Shown: positions 19,517-29,855, numbered from the stretch's first letter. The stretch: DNA of 64,000 nt from Pseudomonas versuta (GCF_001294575.1 NZ_CP012676.1:2232001-2296000); one strand, 5' to 3'. The notes: generated by a model from the sequence alone, not told the origin. A program made the numbers and translations.

Positions 19517-20557
19517 GTGAAATCTCTGCCGATGCGCCTGGGCGATCTCTCAGTCGGGTTTGTTGAATGCCTGGCCGACGCGGTGCGCAGTTATGGGCAA
19601 GACCCTCTGCCCTTGCTTGATCAGTACGGGCTCGATCCTGCCCGGCTCGCCCAACCGCTGGCACGCTTGTCGATCCCGCGCTATATGCGCCTGGGGCATG
19701 CCGCCATTGCCTTGACCGGCGACCCGGCACTGGGTTTGCGCATGGGTCAGTTGAGCAAGCTGTCTCAGGCCGGGCTGGCCGGCGTGACCGCAGCCCAGGC
19801 CCCCACGGTACGGGAAGCGGCTCGCACGCTGATCCGCTTCGAAGCCTTGTATGGCTCCAACTATCGCGGCCAGTCAAGCCTGCACGAGGACGCCCAGGGT
19901 GCCTGGCTACGGTTTTATTCCATCAGCCCGTATAACGCCTACAACCGTTTTGTGGTGGATTCGATCATTGCCGGCTGGCTGCAGCAGCTGTCATCGGTGG
20001 CGGGCCGCCCCTTGCTTGGCGAGCATGTCGATATCGAGTTCAGTGAACCCGAGTATGCCGAGCGCTACAGCGTTTTGAGCCACACTGCAGTCAACTTCCG
20101 GGCCGAGACCAATCAATTGCGCCTGAACCACGCCAGCCTTGACCTGCGTAATGCGCAGCACTGCCCCACGACCTGGGCGTTCCTGCTGCAATTGTGCGAA
20201 CGCGAATTGGAACAATTGACCCGCACCCGCAGCCTGCGCGAGCGCATCACGCAAATGCTGGGGCCTTTGCTAAATGGGGGGCGTGAGCCGGACCTTGAAG
20301 AGGTGGCGGCACGTCTAAAGCTGCCGACCTGGACTCTGCGCCGCAAGCTGGCAGAAGAAGGGACGCAGTTCCGGGCGGTTCTCAACGACACGCGGCGGGA
20401 CCTCGCCATGACCTATATCCGCGATACGGAATTGGCCTTTGGCGAAATTGCCTACCTGTTGGGATTTGCCTCGGCAGAGGCCTTTCAGAGGGCATTCAAG
20501 CGCTGGAACGCGCAAACTCCGGGAGAGTTCCGTCGTCGCCAGCGCAACACTGCGTGA
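19517..20557 (+). CDS. AraC-family transcriptional regulator
   Basis: 346 residues: an Arabinose_bd-type N-domain (about 20-205) and a C-terminal AraC HTH pair (LEEVAARLKLPTWTLRRKLA; FGEIAYLLGFASAEAFQRAF). It starts at GTG 19517, four bases after the upstream stop; ATG 19532 is an alternative. It resembles the regulator at 5858 in design. Coupling to the nitrilase-like gene suggests that the two serve one response, but no target can be named. Confidence 0.86.
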   Translation: MKSLPMRLGDLSVGFVECLADAVRSYGQDPLPLLDQYGLDPARLAQPLARLSIPRYMRLGHAAIALTGDPALGLRMGQLSKLSQAGLAGVTAAQAPTVREAARTLIRFEALYGSNYRGQSSLHEDAQGAWLRFYSISPYNAYNRFVVDSIIAGWLQQLSSVAGRPLLGEHVDIEFSEPEYAERYSVLSHTAVNFRAETNQLRLNHASLDLRNAQHCPTTWAFLLQLCERELEQLTRTRSLRERITQMLGPLLNGGREPDLEEVAARLKLPTWTLRRKLAEEGTQFRAVLNDTRRDLAMTYIRDTELAFGEIAYLLGFASAEAFQRAFKRWNAQTPGEFRRRQRNTA

Positions 20558-20570
20558 GGCATTCTGGAGC

Positions 20571-20657
20571 TTAAAGCTCGGTTGCGTCATCCGCAGGTTC
20601 CAGCGGGTCCAGCTCAAAAGCCTGATACTCAAGCAACTCTTCCTGATAGTCGTCCAT
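20571..20657 (-). CDS. Small acidic protein, 28 residues (candidate)
   Basis: The frame ATG 20657 to TAA 20571 encodes MDDYQEELLEYQAFELDPLE followed by PADDATEL. AAGGGATG lies at ribosome-binding distance before the ATG. Eleven of 28 residues are Asp or Glu, and the N-terminal half could form an amphipathic helix. It lies in its own space between an AraC gene on the other strand and the DUF2242 lipoprotein gene on the same strand. I recognise no family. A real micro-protein is supported by the strong start signal and by protein-like composition, not by homology. Confidence 0.5.
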   Translation of the reverse strand: MDDYQEELLEYQAFELDPLEPADDATEL

Positions 20658-20813
20658 TGTCACATCCCTTTTCGTTCTGTTCGTTCAAGTCATGCCTGAG
20701 TGGCGCTGAAAGTGAGTCTAAAGCGCTCCCATGAAAGAAAAGTGACACCTTCTTGAGCGCGCCCATTCACTGACTTTTTAAACGTAGCAGAGTTCATTGC
20801 AATTACCGCACCT

Positions 20814-21668
20814 TTATTGTGCCGGCACAGGCTCTGGCACGGTGGGTACAGGCGTGATTACCGGTTCAGGAGCAGGCAATGCGGGTGCCGTGGTTTTTTC
20901 CGGCTCAGCAGGCAGGACTGTCGGCGCAGCCGGCGCCGGGGCTGGCTGGATTTCAACCGGCAACACAGGCTCTGGCTCGGGCTCTGCAGCCGGCACTGAC
21001 GGTTTGGAGACGGGCTCTGTCGCAGCAGGGACTTGGACTGGTGCAACGGCTTTGGGAGCGGCCTCTACTTTGGCCGGCACAACCTCAGGCACGCCCAGGT
21101 CAGTCTTGGGTTTTTCCGGAATATGCGCAGCCTTTTTCACTTCCTTGGGCAGGAACACTTCAACCAGTGCGAAAAAGCGATCGTAGAACTGCGGCGAAGA
21201 CACGGTTTCGCTGGCCACTTTGACCATTGAGTCATCCGAGGAGCCAATCGGCATCGACACCGAACCCAGCACCCCCACCCCGAGGCTGGCCGAGTTGTTG
21301 ACCTTCTTCAGCGCGTAACGGTCCTGCAGTGCGTTGGCAAACATGGCGGCGTGATGTTCTGAACCACCGTCGTCAGCGCAGACCACGTTGAAGCTGATCT
21401 CCAGATGACTTTCGCCAGTTTGCTGGAAGCTCTTGTGGCCACTGATCATTTTCGGATCATTGCTGGTGATGATATAGCCCTGGCTGAGCAAGGCGCGGCG
21501 TGCAGCCTCGCACGAGGCTTTATCGGTCACCGGGTAATTACGCGAAAACGTGCCCGAATCATCGAAGTTTTCATGCTCGTAGACGGCTGTTTTCTTCGAC
21601 GAGCAACCTGCGAGTCCGGCCAGCAAAAGGACGGCGACCACGGCGCGCAAGGGGAATGACTTAAGCAT
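20814..21668 (-). CDS. DUF2242-type lipoprotein
   Basis: 284 residues. A lipoprotein signal ends in the lipobox LAGC, so the mature protein is lipid-anchored by its Cys. A globular part (about 25-190) matches what I know as DUF2242 of Pseudomonas. The C-terminal third is a Pro/Ala/Glu-rich tail (EPEPEPVLPVEIQPAPAPAA and similar) that probably spans part of the periplasm. The function is unknown. Its neighbours, the tRNA cluster and the 28-residue ORF, give no functional clue. Confidence 0.72.
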   Translation of the reverse strand: MLKSFPLRAVVAVLLLAGLAGCSSKKTAVYEHENFDDSGTFSRNYPVTDKASCEAARRALLSQGYIITSNDPKMISGHKSFQQTGESHLEISFNVVCADDGGSEHHAAMFANALQDRYALKKVNNSASLGVGVLGSVSMPIGSSDDSMVKVASETVSSPQFYDRFFALVEVFLPKEVKKAAHIPEKPKTDLGVPEVVPAKVEAAPKAVAPVQVPAATEPVSKPSVPAAEPEPEPVLPVEIQPAPAPAAPTVLPAEPEKTTAPALPAPEPVITPVPTVPEPVPAQ

Positions 21669-21921
21669 TAAAGATCCTGAAGGTAACGGTGACGGGGCGT
21701 ATTGTGCATCAGTTGGCGATTTTCGGGAGGGCCTATGTTTTCAGCACTGCCCATCCTAGCAGCTGACGGGCAGCGCGAGGCTGCGTCCAGGAACGCAGTT
21801 CGCGTATATTCGGCTCTTTCTTTGGCGTAGAGGCTATGAATAGCAGTCGCTACGACGGCTACCCAGCCGGACGCGGCCTCGCCCTGCTCGACCGCTGCTA
21901 CGCCACTTTTTGCGCAGGCAC
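21669..21921. other. Spacer between lipoprotein gene and tRNA cluster
   Basis: About 250 bases up to the tRNA terminator. It holds the lipoprotein leader and, on the plus strand, a 39-codon frame at 21836-21955 behind AGAGGCT. That frame runs into the tRNA terminator, so it is doubtful. No repeat or other gene is visible. Confidence 0.5.
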
Positions 21922-21950
21922 AAAAAAAGCGACCCTAAGGTCGCTTTCTT
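21922..21950 (-). terminator. Rho-independent terminator of the tRNA unit
   Basis: Read on the minus strand: AAAGCGACC-TTA-GGGTCGCTTT, followed by a T run. It lies 38 bases beyond the last tRNA, as expected for the end of the tRNA-Val-Asp-Asp transcript. Confidence 0.9.
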
Positions 21951-21987
21951 TGTAGCTTCAGAGAGTTCAAGGGCTCTGAAGCAAATA

Positions 21988-22064
21988 TGGCGCAGCGGAC
22001 GGGACTCGAACCCGCGACCCCCGGCGTGACAGGCCGGTATTCTAACCGACTGAACTACCGCTGC
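21988..22064 (-). tRNA. tRNA-Asp (GUC)
   Basis: 77 bases with encoded CCA. The acceptor stem is GCAGCGG/CCGCTGC, the T-arm GGTTCGAGTCC and the anticodon GTC in CCTGTCACG. The 77-base sequence is identical to that of the copy at 22166. Confidence 0.96.
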
Positions 22065-22165
22065 GTATCGCTCGGACTTGCGTCCGTTTGAAATCTTTAA
22101 ATCTGTGACTGAAGAGCTTCGGTGCTTTTCAATCGCAAGCCAGGCGAACCTGACTTGTACAAATA

Positions 22166-22242
22166 TGGCGCAGCGGACGGGACTCGAACCCGCGACCCCC
22201 GGCGTGACAGGCCGGTATTCTAACCGACTGAACTACCGCTGC
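22166..22242 (-). tRNA. tRNA-Asp (GUC), second copy
   Basis: Same 77-base sequence as the copy at 21988, about 100 bases upstream of it in the same transcript. Identity is probably kept by gene conversion. Confidence 0.96.
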
Positions 22243-22298
22243 GCGTCGGTTGGTTGTTCTTTTCAGAACGCCCTTTCTCTTTCGAGAAACTCAAGAAG

Positions 22299-22374
22299 TG
22301 GTGGGTGATGACGGGATCGAACCGCCGACCCTCTGCTTGTAAGGCAGATGCTCTCCCAGCTGAGCTAATCACCC
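22299..22374 (-). tRNA. tRNA-Val (UAC)
   Basis: 76 bases with encoded CCA. The acceptor stem is GGGTGAT/ATCACCC, the anticodon TAC in CCTTACAAG, and the T-arm GGTTCGATCCC. It is first in the transcription unit. Confidence 0.96.
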
Positions 22375-22395
22375 TTTGCTTCGTTGAGGCCGCGA

Positions 22396-22424
22396 AATTT
22401 ACGCAGGTATTGAACCTAAGTCAA
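22396..22424 (-). promoter_or_regulatory. Promoter of the tRNA-Val-Asp-Asp unit
   Basis: On the minus strand the -35 TTGACT (22424-22419), a 17-base spacer and the -10 TAAATT (22401-22396) give a near-consensus sigma70 promoter. A GC-rich discriminator (CGCGGCC) follows, typical of stringently controlled stable-RNA promoters. Confidence 0.85.
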
Positions 22425-22485
22425 GGACAAGGTTGAGTTTTTTTCAAAACAAGCAAAAAACCCAAACCACGCTCCCGAAGGCTGC

Positions 22486-23265
22486 TTATCCCTGGTAAAC
22501 CATTTTCTTGCTCATGCCACCATCCACCACAAACTCCTGCCCTGTCACGAACCCGGCATTGCGCGACAGTAACCATGCAACCATGGACGCAACGTCTTCC
22601 ACGGTGCCTGCACGGCCTGCCGGGTGCTGGGCGTGATCAGCGTCGGTGAGCGGCTCTGCACGCCGCACAGAAGGATCACGGGCATCAATCCAGCCCGGAC
22701 TTACCGCATTGACCCTGATCTCCGGCCCCAGACTGATGGCCAATGCGTGAGTCAATGCCAGCAAGCCGCCCTTGCTCGCCACGTAAGCCTCGGTATCAGG
22801 CTCGGCTTGACGGGCACGGGTGGAGGCCAGATTGACGATCGAACCACAATGGGCTCGCAAGTAAGGCGCGCAATGTTTGGCCAGCAGCATGGGACCGGTG
22901 AGGTTGACCGCCAGCACCCGGTTCCAGTGATCCAGGTCGAGGCTTTCGAGCGTCATATTGTGCGGGTCAGCAATGGCAGCATTGCTCACCAGCGCATCCA
23001 GACGCCCGAACTGACCCAGGACCTGAGCCACACAACCGATGACATCGGCCTCGACCGACACATCCATGGTCACGAACCAGGCATTTTCACCCAGCACCTT
23101 GGCCACTTTAGAGCCCCGGACTCGGTCGATGTCGGTCAGTACCACCTGCCAGCCCTCACTCACCAGCCACGCGGCGATCCCCAGACCAATGCCCCGCGCA
23201 GCGCCGGTTACCAGCGCCACACGCCCATTACCGGCCACCGGTGCCTCAAGGATCATATCGTTCAC
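22486..23265 (-). CDS. SDR-family oxidoreductase
   Basis: 259 residues. It has the NAD(P) motif TGAARGIG and the active site YVASK with the upstream Ser in NLAST. It is a classical short-chain dehydrogenase; the substrate is unknown. The GTG start overlaps the metZ stop by four bases (ATG 23256 is the alternative), so it is translated with metZ. The same gene follows metZ in other Pseudomonas, including the P. aeruginosa core block. Confidence 0.86.
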   Translation of the reverse strand: MNDMILEAPVAGNGRVALVTGAARGIGLGIAAWLVSEGWQVVLTDIDRVRGSKVAKVLGENAWFVTMDVSVEADVIGCVAQVLGQFGRLDALVSNAAIADPHNMTLESLDLDHWNRVLAVNLTGPMLLAKHCAPYLRAHCGSIVNLASTRARQAEPDTEAYVASKGGLLALTHALAISLGPEIRVNAVSPGWIDARDPSVRRAEPLTDADHAQHPAGRAGTVEDVASMVAWLLSRNAGFVTGQEFVVDGGMSKKMVYQG

Positions 23266-24473
23266 AGTGCGGCCAGGCCTCGCGCCAAATCTGCTTGCAG
23301 GTCGGCGACATCCTCCAGGCCCACGGCAATGCGGATCAGGCTGTCATGAATGCCTGCAGCTGCACGCTCCTGCGGCGCCAGGCGACCATGGGAAGTGGTG
23401 GACGGATGGGTGATGGTGGTTTTGCTGTCACCCAGGTTGGCGGTGATGGAAATCAGGCGCGTGGCATCGATAAAGCGCCATGCGCCCTCTTTACCGCCCC
23501 GGACTTCGAAACTGACCACTGCGCCAAAACCGCGCTGCTGGCGTTGAGCCAATGCATGCTGCGGATGGCTCTTGAGGCCTGCATAGTGAACTTTTTCAAC
23601 GCCATCCTGCTGCTCCAGCCACTCAGCCAGGGCCTGGGCACTGGCGCAGTGAGCACGCATGCGCAGGTTCAAGGTTTCCAGCCCCTTGAGGAAAATCCAG
23701 GCATTGAACGGGCTCAGGGTCGGCCCGGCAGTACGCAGGAAGCCCACGATTTCCTTCATCAGCTCAGCACGACCGGCAACCACGCCGCCCATGCAACGAC
23801 CCTGGCCGTCGATAAACTTGGTGGCCGAATGCACGACAATGTCCGCACCGAGCTTGAGCGGCTGCTGCAAGGCAGGCGTGCAGAAGCAGTTGTCGACCAC
23901 CAGCATGGCCCCCTTGGCGTGGGCTATCTCTGCCAGAGCCGCAATATCCACCAGCTCAGCCAGCGGATTGGAAGGCGACTCGACAAACAGCAATCGGGTG
24001 TTGGGCTTGATCGCCGCGTCCCAGCCAGAGAGTTCAGCCAGCGGCACGTAATCGACCTGCACGCCGAAGCGCTTGAAGTATTTCTCGAACAGGCTGATGG
24101 TTGAGCCGAAAACGCTGCGTGAGACCAGAATATGGTCACCGGCACTGCACAGACTCATGACCACAGACAATATCGCCGCCATGCCGGTCGCTGTCGCAAC
24201 GGCCTGCTCCGCACCTTCGAGGGCCGCAATGCGCTCTTCGAAAGCCCGAACGGTGGGGTTGGTGTAACGCGAATAAACGTTGCCCGCGACTTCGCCAGAG
24301 AACCGTGCGGCTGCATCTGCGGCGGTACGGAACACGTAACTGGAGGTCAGGAACATTGCATCACCGTGCTCGCCTTCTGGCGTACGGTGCTGGCCAGCAC
24401 GTACAGCCAAGGTGTCGAACGCTACGCCCTCGAGGTCGCTGTCCAGCCGACCCGCATCCCAATCCTGACTCAT
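23262..24473 (-). CDS. metZ: O-succinylhomoserine sulfhydrylase
   Basis: 403 residues. It is a PLP enzyme of the Cys/Met metabolism family that makes homocysteine from O-succinylhomoserine and sulfide, the direct-sulfhydrylation route of Pseudomonas methionine synthesis. The PLP lysine lies in [11 protein letters not shown], and YSRYTNPT is the family's phosphate/Tyr region. ATG 24473 has AAGGAG eight bases upstream; the frame is open to 24509 but lacks a better start. It lies downstream of purF behind a hairpin, the standard Pseudomonas order. Confidence 0.93.
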   Translation of the reverse strand: MSQDWDAGRLDSDLEGVAFDTLAVRAGQHRTPEGEHGDAMFLTSSYVFRTAADAAARFSGEVAGNVYSRYTNPTVRAFEERIAALEGAEQAVATATGMAAILSVVMSLCSAGDHILVSRSVFGSTISLFEKYFKRFGVQVDYVPLAELSGWDAAIKPNTRLLFVESPSNPLAELVDIAALAEIAHAKGAMLVVDNCFCTPALQQPLKLGADIVVHSATKFIDGQGRCMGGVVAGRAELMKEIVGFLRTAGPTLSPFNAWIFLKGLETLNLRMRAHCASAQALAEWLEQQDGVEKVHYAGLKSHPQHALAQRQQRGFGAVVSFEVRGGKEGAWRFIDATRLISITANLGDSKTTITHPSTTSHGRLAPQERAAAGIHDSLIRIAVGLEDVADLQADLARGLAAL

Positions 24474-24507
24474 GCTGCCCACTCCTTGCCTTGTATTGGA
24501 TAAACGC

Positions 24508-24531
24508 AAACCGGCCCATCAGGGCCGGTTT
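24508..24531 (-). terminator. Hairpin after purF
   Basis: AAACCGGCCC-TGAT-GGGCCGGTTT is a perfect 10-base-pair stem just after the purF stop. The T tract on the minus strand is poor (GCGTTTATCC), so it is probably an intrinsic terminator with read-through to metZ, or an mRNA 3' stabiliser. Confidence 0.65.
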
Positions 24532-24539
24532 GGGAACAC

Positions 24540-26045
24540 TTAGTTGTTGTACAAGCCTATCGTCGCACCGACACCCTGAGCAACCACCTTGGAAGCATCG
24601 TTGCGCGCACGCTCGATTCTCTCCAGGTAGTTGTCATCGACATCCCCGGTGACGTACTTGCCGTCGAACACGGCGCAATCGAACTTGTCGATCTTGATCT
24701 TGCCACCACCGACGGCTTCGATCAGGTCAGGCAGATCCTGATAGATCAGCCAGTCTGCGCCGATCAGCTCGGCCACTTCCTGGGTGCTGCGATTGTGTGC
24801 GATCAGTTCGTGAGCGCTTGGCATGTCGATGCCATACACGTTCGGGTAGCGCACAGCCGGAGCTGCCGAGCAGAAGTAAACATTCTTGGCACCGGCTTCG
24901 CGGGCCATCTGAATGATCTGCTTGCAGGTAGTACCGCGCACGATCGAATCGTCCACCAGCATCACGTTCTTGCCACGGAACTCAAGCTCGATGGCATTGA
25001 GCTTCTGGCGCACGGATTTTTTACGTGCAGCCTGGCCCGGCATGATGAAAGTACGGCCGATATAACGGTTTTTTACAAAACCTTCGCGGAACTTGACGCC
25101 CAGGTGGTTAGCCAGCTCCAGCGCTGCGCAACGGCTGGTGTCCGGAATCGGGATGACCACATCGATATCATGATCCGGGCGCTCGCGCAGGATCTTCTCG
25201 GCGAGCTTCTCGCCCATACGCAGACGAGCCTTGTACACCGAGATACCGTCGATGATCGAATCCGGACGCGCCAGGTAGACATGTTCGAAGATGCACGGTG
25301 TCAGTTGCGGGTTAACCGCGCACTGACGGGTGTGCAGCTTGCCGTCATTGGTGATGTAAACGGCTTCGCCCGGTGCCAGGTCACGAATCAGGGTGAAGCC
25401 CAATACGTCCAGGGACACGCTTTCGGAAGCGATCATGTACTCGACGCCTTCATCGGTATGACGCTGGCCGAACACGATAGGGCGAATGGCGTTCGGGTCA
25501 CGGAAACCGACGATCCCGTAACCGGTAATCATCGCAACCACGGCGTAACCACCGCGGCAGCGGTTGTGTACGTCCGTGACCGCTGCAAACACGTCTTCTT
25601 CGGTTGGCTGCAACTTGCCGCGCTGAGCAAGCTCATGGGCGAACACGTTGAGCAGCACTTCCGAATCGGAATTGGTGTTGACGTGGCGCAAGTCAGATTC
25701 GTAAATCTCCTTGGCCAGCTGTTCAACGTTGGTCAGGTTGCCGTTATGCGCCAGGGTGATGCCATATGGCGAGTTGACGTAAAACGGTTGGGCTTCAGCT
25801 GAAGTCGAGCTGCCAGCGGTTGGATAGCGCACATGACCAATACCCATGTGCCCGACCAGACGCTGCATGTGCCGCTGATGAAATACATCGCGAACCAGCC
25901 CGTTGTCCTTGCGCAGGAATAACCGGCCTTGATGGCTGGTCACAATACCGGCAGCATCCTGGCCGCGGTGCTGGAGGACGGTTAGCGCGTCATACAGCGC
26001 CTGATTGACGTTCGACTTACCGACGATACCGACGATGCCACACAT
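24540..26045 (-). CDS. purF: Amidophosphoribosyltransferase
   Basis: 501 residues (E. coli PurF 505). It catalyses the first committed step of purine synthesis, PRPP plus glutamine to phosphoribosylamine. The start at ATG 26045 gives [10 protein letters not shown], so Cys2 becomes the N-terminal nucleophile of the glutaminase after Met removal; the longer frame to 26054 would block this. The phosphoribosyltransferase motif [13 protein letters not shown] is present. The protein lacks the propeptide of the Bacillus type. It lies directly after cvpA, as usual. Confidence 0.96.
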   Translation of the reverse strand: MCGIVGIVGKSNVNQALYDALTVLQHRGQDAAGIVTSHQGRLFLRKDNGLVRDVFHQRHMQRLVGHMGIGHVRYPTAGSSTSAEAQPFYVNSPYGITLAHNGNLTNVEQLAKEIYESDLRHVNTNSDSEVLLNVFAHELAQRGKLQPTEEDVFAAVTDVHNRCRGGYAVVAMITGYGIVGFRDPNAIRPIVFGQRHTDEGVEYMIASESVSLDVLGFTLIRDLAPGEAVYITNDGKLHTRQCAVNPQLTPCIFEHVYLARPDSIIDGISVYKARLRMGEKLAEKILRERPDHDIDVVIPIPDTSRCAALELANHLGVKFREGFVKNRYIGRTFIMPGQAARKKSVRQKLNAIELEFRGKNVMLVDDSIVRGTTCKQIIQMAREAGAKNVYFCSAAPAVRYPNVYGIDMPSAHELIAHNRSTQEVAELIGADWLIYQDLPDLIEAVGGGKIKIDKFDCAVFDGKYVTGDVDDNYLERIERARNDASKVVAQGVGATIGLYNN

Positions 26046-26086
26046 GCGACGCAACCCCTACTTAATGGATCTGAACTGAACACCAC

Positions 26087-26644
26087 TTACCTGGCCAGAT
26101 TGGCCGGCAAGAGATGCTCCTTGAACGGAATATCAGCGGGAACGCTGATACCGCTGGCCAACCATTGGCTACTCCATCCCAGAATGAGATTTTTCGACCA
26201 ATCGGCGACCAATAGAAATTGTGGCACGAGCCTTGACCCTTGCCACCATGAGTCTTGCTGTACCGGCCCCAGGCTCAAGAGCCCGACCGCCACGACCACC
26301 AGCAACGCGCCACGCGCAGCGCCGAAGGCCATGCCAAGAAAACGATCGGTCCCGGACAGCCCGGTGACGCGAATCAGTTCGCCGATAAGAAAATTGATCA
26401 TTGCGCCTACCAGCAAGGTGGCGACAAACATGATGGTGCACCCGACGATAACGCGGGCGGAAGGTGTTTCGATGTATCCGGAGAGATATTGGGACAGTGA
26501 ACCGCCGAACATCCAGGCTACAACCCCGGCAATGATCCAGGTGCACAGCGACAGGGCCTCTTTAACGAAGCCGCGCTTCAAGCTGATCAAAGCGGAGATG
26601 GCGATAATTGCAACGATCGCCCAGTCAACCCAGGTAAATGGCAC
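26087..26644 (-). CDS. cvpA: CvpA-family inner-membrane protein
   Basis: 185 residues with four membrane segments in the N-terminal two-thirds, beginning FTWVDWAIVAIIAISALISL, the typical CvpA opening. In E. coli it is needed for colicin V production and linked to envelope homeostasis. It sits 41 bases before purF; the pair is conserved in gammaproteobacteria. Confidence 0.92.
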   Translation of the reverse strand: MPFTWVDWAIVAIIAISALISLKRGFVKEALSLCTWIIAGVVAWMFGGSLSQYLSGYIETPSARVIVGCTIMFVATLLVGAMINFLIGELIRVTGLSGTDRFLGMAFGAARGALLVVVAVGLLSLGPVQQDSWWQGSRLVPQFLLVADWSKNLILGWSSQWLASGISVPADIPFKEHLLPANLAR

Positions 26645-26750
26645 AGTTCAGCCTACGGACAGATAAGGCGGCGCATTTTAGCAGAGCGCCGCCGCTCAAG
26701 TAAGGCGATTTATCAGTGCTTTGGCAATCAGATGACACCTTTTTATCCGA

Positions 26751-27377
26751 TCAACCACGCTCTGGCTGGAAGCGCACCACAAAACCCTTGAGATTTTGCT
26801 GCTTGCCGAGCAGATCGCGCAGGCGATCGGCCTCTGCCCGCTCGAGCAATGGACCGACAAAAACCCGGTTCATCCCGCCCGACGACCGGACGTAAGCGTT
26901 ATAACCTTGATTTCTAAGGTTTTTTTGCAGGCTATCGGCGCTCGCGCGATTGGACAGACTCACCAGTTGAACAGACCAACTGATCGGCAAACCATTGGGA
27001 TCAAGACGTTTTTGCGTGGTATCGAGCTTGGCTGGCGCTTGGGCCACAGCCTGAGCCGGAGTAACAGCCGGTGGTTTCGGAGCTGCAATGACAGGCTTCA
27101 CTACTGGCGGGGCTACCGGTGCCGAGGGCTGCTGCACGACGGTTTCCTGTTCTGGCGGCACAGGCTCTTGAGCGATCACCTGAGGTTCGGGCACCGGAAC
27201 CGGCTCAACCTTTACCTCGGGCATGACCGGCATCTGCGGCGCGGCCGGCGCGTCGACCTGAATCTGGCGCTGTTCATCCTCACGGGAAAACAGCATCGGC
27301 AAAAAAATCACCGCCAGCGCCACCAGTACCAGGGCGCCCACCATTCGCTGCTTGTATACCTTATCCAGCAAAGCCAT
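26751..27377 (-). CDS. SPOR-domain cell-division-associated protein (DedD-like)
   Basis: 208 residues. The N-terminus is cytoplasmic ([11 protein letters not shown]), then comes one membrane helix (MVGALVLVALAVIFLPMLF), a Pro-rich periplasmic linker and a C-terminal SPOR domain (about 130-208; WSVQLVSLSNRASADSLQKN, RVFVGPLLERAEA). SPOR domains bind glycan strands denuded by amidases at the septum. ATG 27377 with GAGGAGG upstream is far better than the longer frame to 27515. It overlaps folC by 17 bases. Confidence 0.9.
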   Translation of the reverse strand: MALLDKVYKQRMVGALVLVALAVIFLPMLFSREDEQRQIQVDAPAAPQMPVMPEVKVEPVPVPEPQVIAQEPVPPEQETVVQQPSAPVAPPVVKPVIAAPKPPAVTPAQAVAQAPAKLDTTQKRLDPNGLPISWSVQLVSLSNRASADSLQKNLRNQGYNAYVRSSGGMNRVFVGPLLERAEADRLRDLLGKQQNLKGFVVRFQPERG

Positions 27378-28668
27378 TTGCAGCCTCCTCCGTGGCACGC
27401 CGCTCCAACCATTCGAGCGCTTCAGCGACACAATAAAATGATCCGAACAACAGGATTTCGTCTTGCGGGGTCGCCTGCTGGCACTGCACCTCAAGCGCCG
27501 CGCCGACACTGTCAAAAACCGAGACCGATGCCCCCAGCCCCTGCAGCGAGGCTTGAAGCTCAGCTGCCGGCCGGGTGCGACCGGTGTTCAACGGGGCCAC
27601 AGCCCAATCAGCCACCACAGGCGCCAGTTGTGACACTACGCCATCCAGGTCCTTGTCTGCCAGCAGTCCAAATACCGCCAGGCGCTTGCCCGCTACCGGG
27701 CGCTGCTCCAGACGTCGGACCAGATATTCCGCTGCATGGGGGTTATGGCCCACATCAAGCAGCATGTTCAGGGTTTTGCCATGCCAGTTGAACTGACGGC
27801 GATCCAGCCGGCCGGTTACGTGCGTACCCAGCAACGCTTCAATAATTCGTTCAGGCTGCCAGGGCAGCTCTGTCAGCGCATAAGCCTGCAAGGCCAGCGC
27901 TGCGTTCTCCATCGGCAAATCCAGCAGCGGCAGGTCGCGCAATTCAACCACCTGCCCTGCCGCATTCAGACCCTGCCAATGCCAAACAGTGTCAGCAGTG
28001 GCCAGATTAAAGTCACGACCACGCACAAACAGAGGGCAACCCAACTCCCGTGCCTTGTCGAGCAAGGGTTGAGGCGGTTTCAAATCACCACAAAGAGCGG
28101 GCTTGCCTGCGCGAAAAATGCCGGCCTTTTCATAAGCGACGGACTCACGGGTATTACCGAGGTACTCCACGTGATCCACGCCAATACTGGTGACCAACGC
28201 CAGGTCGGCGTCTACCAGATTGACCGCATCCAGTCGCCCGCCCAGACCGACTTCCAGCACCACGGCATCAAGTTGCGCTCGCTCGAACAGCCAGAAGGCG
28301 GCCAGCGTGCCCATTTCGAAATACGTCAACGAGGTCTGGCCCCGTCCCGCCTCCAAAGCACTGAAAGCTTCACAGAGCTGCTCGTCCGAGACCTCGGCAC
28401 CATCGATCTGCACGCGCTCGTTGTAGCGCAGAAGATGAGGCGAGTTATAAACCCCCACCTTCAGCCCTTGCGCTCGCAGCAAGGACGCTACAAACGCGCA
28501 GGTTGAGCCTTTGCCGTTGGTGCCAGTGACCGTCACCACCCGAGGCGCGGGCTTTTGCAGGCCCATGCGGTTCGTTACCTCGCGTGCGCGATCCAGGCCC
28601 ATGTCGATGGCAGATGGATGCAACTGTTCAAGATAGGCGAGCCACTCGCCAAGGGTGCGCTCAGTCAT
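27361..28668 (-). CDS. folC: Bifunctional dihydrofolate synthase / folylpolyglutamate synthase
   Basis: 435 residues of the Mur-ligase family. It adds Glu to dihydropteroate and further Glu to tetrahydrofolate, using ATP. The P-loop is [12 protein letters not shown] (about 48-59); [13 protein letters not shown] and VDHVEYLG are family motifs. The start overlaps the accD stop (ATGA). The operon accD-folC-SPOR gene is conserved in gammaproteobacteria. Confidence 0.95.
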   Translation of the reverse strand: MTERTLGEWLAYLEQLHPSAIDMGLDRAREVTNRMGLQKPAPRVVTVTGTNGKGSTCAFVASLLRAQGLKVGVYNSPHLLRYNERVQIDGAEVSDEQLCEAFSALEAGRGQTSLTYFEMGTLAAFWLFERAQLDAVVLEVGLGGRLDAVNLVDADLALVTSIGVDHVEYLGNTRESVAYEKAGIFRAGKPALCGDLKPPQPLLDKARELGCPLFVRGRDFNLATADTVWHWQGLNAAGQVVELRDLPLLDLPMENAALALQAYALTELPWQPERIIEALLGTHVTGRLDRRQFNWHGKTLNMLLDVGHNPHAAEYLVRRLEQRPVAGKRLAVFGLLADKDLDGVVSQLAPVVADWAVAPLNTGRTRPAAELQASLQGLGASVSVFDSVGAALEVQCQQATPQDEILLFGSFYCVAEALEWLERRATEEAANGFAG

Positions 28669-29585
28669 ATATTTGCAGGCACCGGCGGAACAACGATGGC
28701 TTCAACAGGCGGCGCCACGAACACAGGCGTAGGCAGACCCATCATTTGTGCCAGCAGGTTACCCAGCCGCGGGCGCAGTTCCTGACGGGCAACAATCAAA
28801 TCGATTGCGCCGTGCTCCAGCAGGAACTCGCTGCGCTGAAAGCCTTCAGGCAGTTTTTCACGAACGGTCTGCTCGATTACACGCGGGCCGGCAAAGCCGA
28901 TCAGGGCCTTGGGTTCAGCCACGATCACATCGCCGAGCATCGCCAGGCTGGCTGATACACCGCCATAGACAGGGTCGGTCAATACGGAGATAAACGGAAT
29001 GCCTTCTTCGCGCAGACGCGCCAGTACCGCTGAGGTCTTGGCCATTTGCATCAGGGAGATCAGGGCTTCCTGCATCCGCGCACCGCCGGAGGCTGCGAAG
29101 CAGACCATCGGGCAGCGATTTTCCAGTGCGTAGTTGGCAGCACGGACAAAACGCTCGCCAACGATGGCACCCATCGAGCCACCCATGAAGGAGAACTCAA
29201 ATGCGCAGACCACGACCGGCATACCCAACAGGGTGCCACTCATGGAGATCAGGGCATCTTTTTCGCCCGTCTGCTTTTGCGCACCGACCAGTCGGTCCTT
29301 GTACTTTTTGCTGTCACGGAATTTAAGACGGTCTACAGGCTCCAGATCGGCGCCCAGCTCGTTACGGCCATCGGCATCCAGGAAGATATTGATGCGGGCA
29401 CGTGCGCCGATACGCATGTGGTGATTACATTTGGGGCAAACGTCCAGGGTCTTTTCCAGCTCCGGACGATAAAGCACAGCGTCGCAAGACGGGCATTTGT
29501 GCCACAGGCCTTCAGGTACCGAGCTCTTTTTGACCTCGGAACGCATGATCGAAGGAATCAGCTTGTCTACCAACCAGTTGCTCAT
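28665..29585 (-). CDS. accD: Acetyl-CoA carboxylase carboxyltransferase subunit beta
   Basis: 306 residues. With AccA it transfers the carboxyl group from biotin to acetyl-CoA, forming malonyl-CoA. The N-terminal zinc ribbon CPSC...CPKC (about 29-52) can bind nucleic acid in E. coli. The crotonase-like core has [12 protein letters not shown] and [11 protein letters not shown]. It heads the accD-folC-SPOR unit. Confidence 0.96.
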   Translation of the reverse strand: MSNWLVDKLIPSIMRSEVKKSSVPEGLWHKCPSCDAVLYRPELEKTLDVCPKCNHHMRIGARARINIFLDADGRNELGADLEPVDRLKFRDSKKYKDRLVGAQKQTGEKDALISMSGTLLGMPVVVCAFEFSFMGGSMGAIVGERFVRAANYALENRCPMVCFAASGGARMQEALISLMQMAKTSAVLARLREEGIPFISVLTDPVYGGVSASLAMLGDVIVAEPKALIGFAGPRVIEQTVREKLPEGFQRSEFLLEHGAIDLIVARQELRPRLGNLLAQMMGLPTPVFVAPPVEAIVVPPVPANI

Positions 29586-29821
29586 GCTTTCTTTCTCCAG
29601 TACCGGTGGCCAGAACGCTTGGGTTCAGGCCCCGTGTATGCCCTTGAGCTAAATTCATTAGGTGTGTGGCGATGATTACCGGGTGAAGCGGTCAGCACAC
29701 GGCAAACCAGCGTAACCCCCGGACCCTCAGCCTTCCCGACAACACGCCCCAGAGCGGCCGCCAGTTTAATTTATGCCCGTCGAACCACCGGGCCCGCCTG
29801 CGTTATACAGCGGTAATGATG

Positions 29822-29845
29822 GACGGTGGCAGACTGCCAACCGTC
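29822..29845 (-). terminator. Weak hairpin after trpF
   Basis: An imperfect stem of GACGGTGGCAG with CTGCCAACCGTC lies ten bases past the trpF stop, with one bulged base and no T tract. The rest of the 270-base trpF-accD spacer shows no gene or clear repeat; it should hold the accD promoter. Confidence 0.4.
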
Positions 29846-29855
29846 ACATCGCGCA

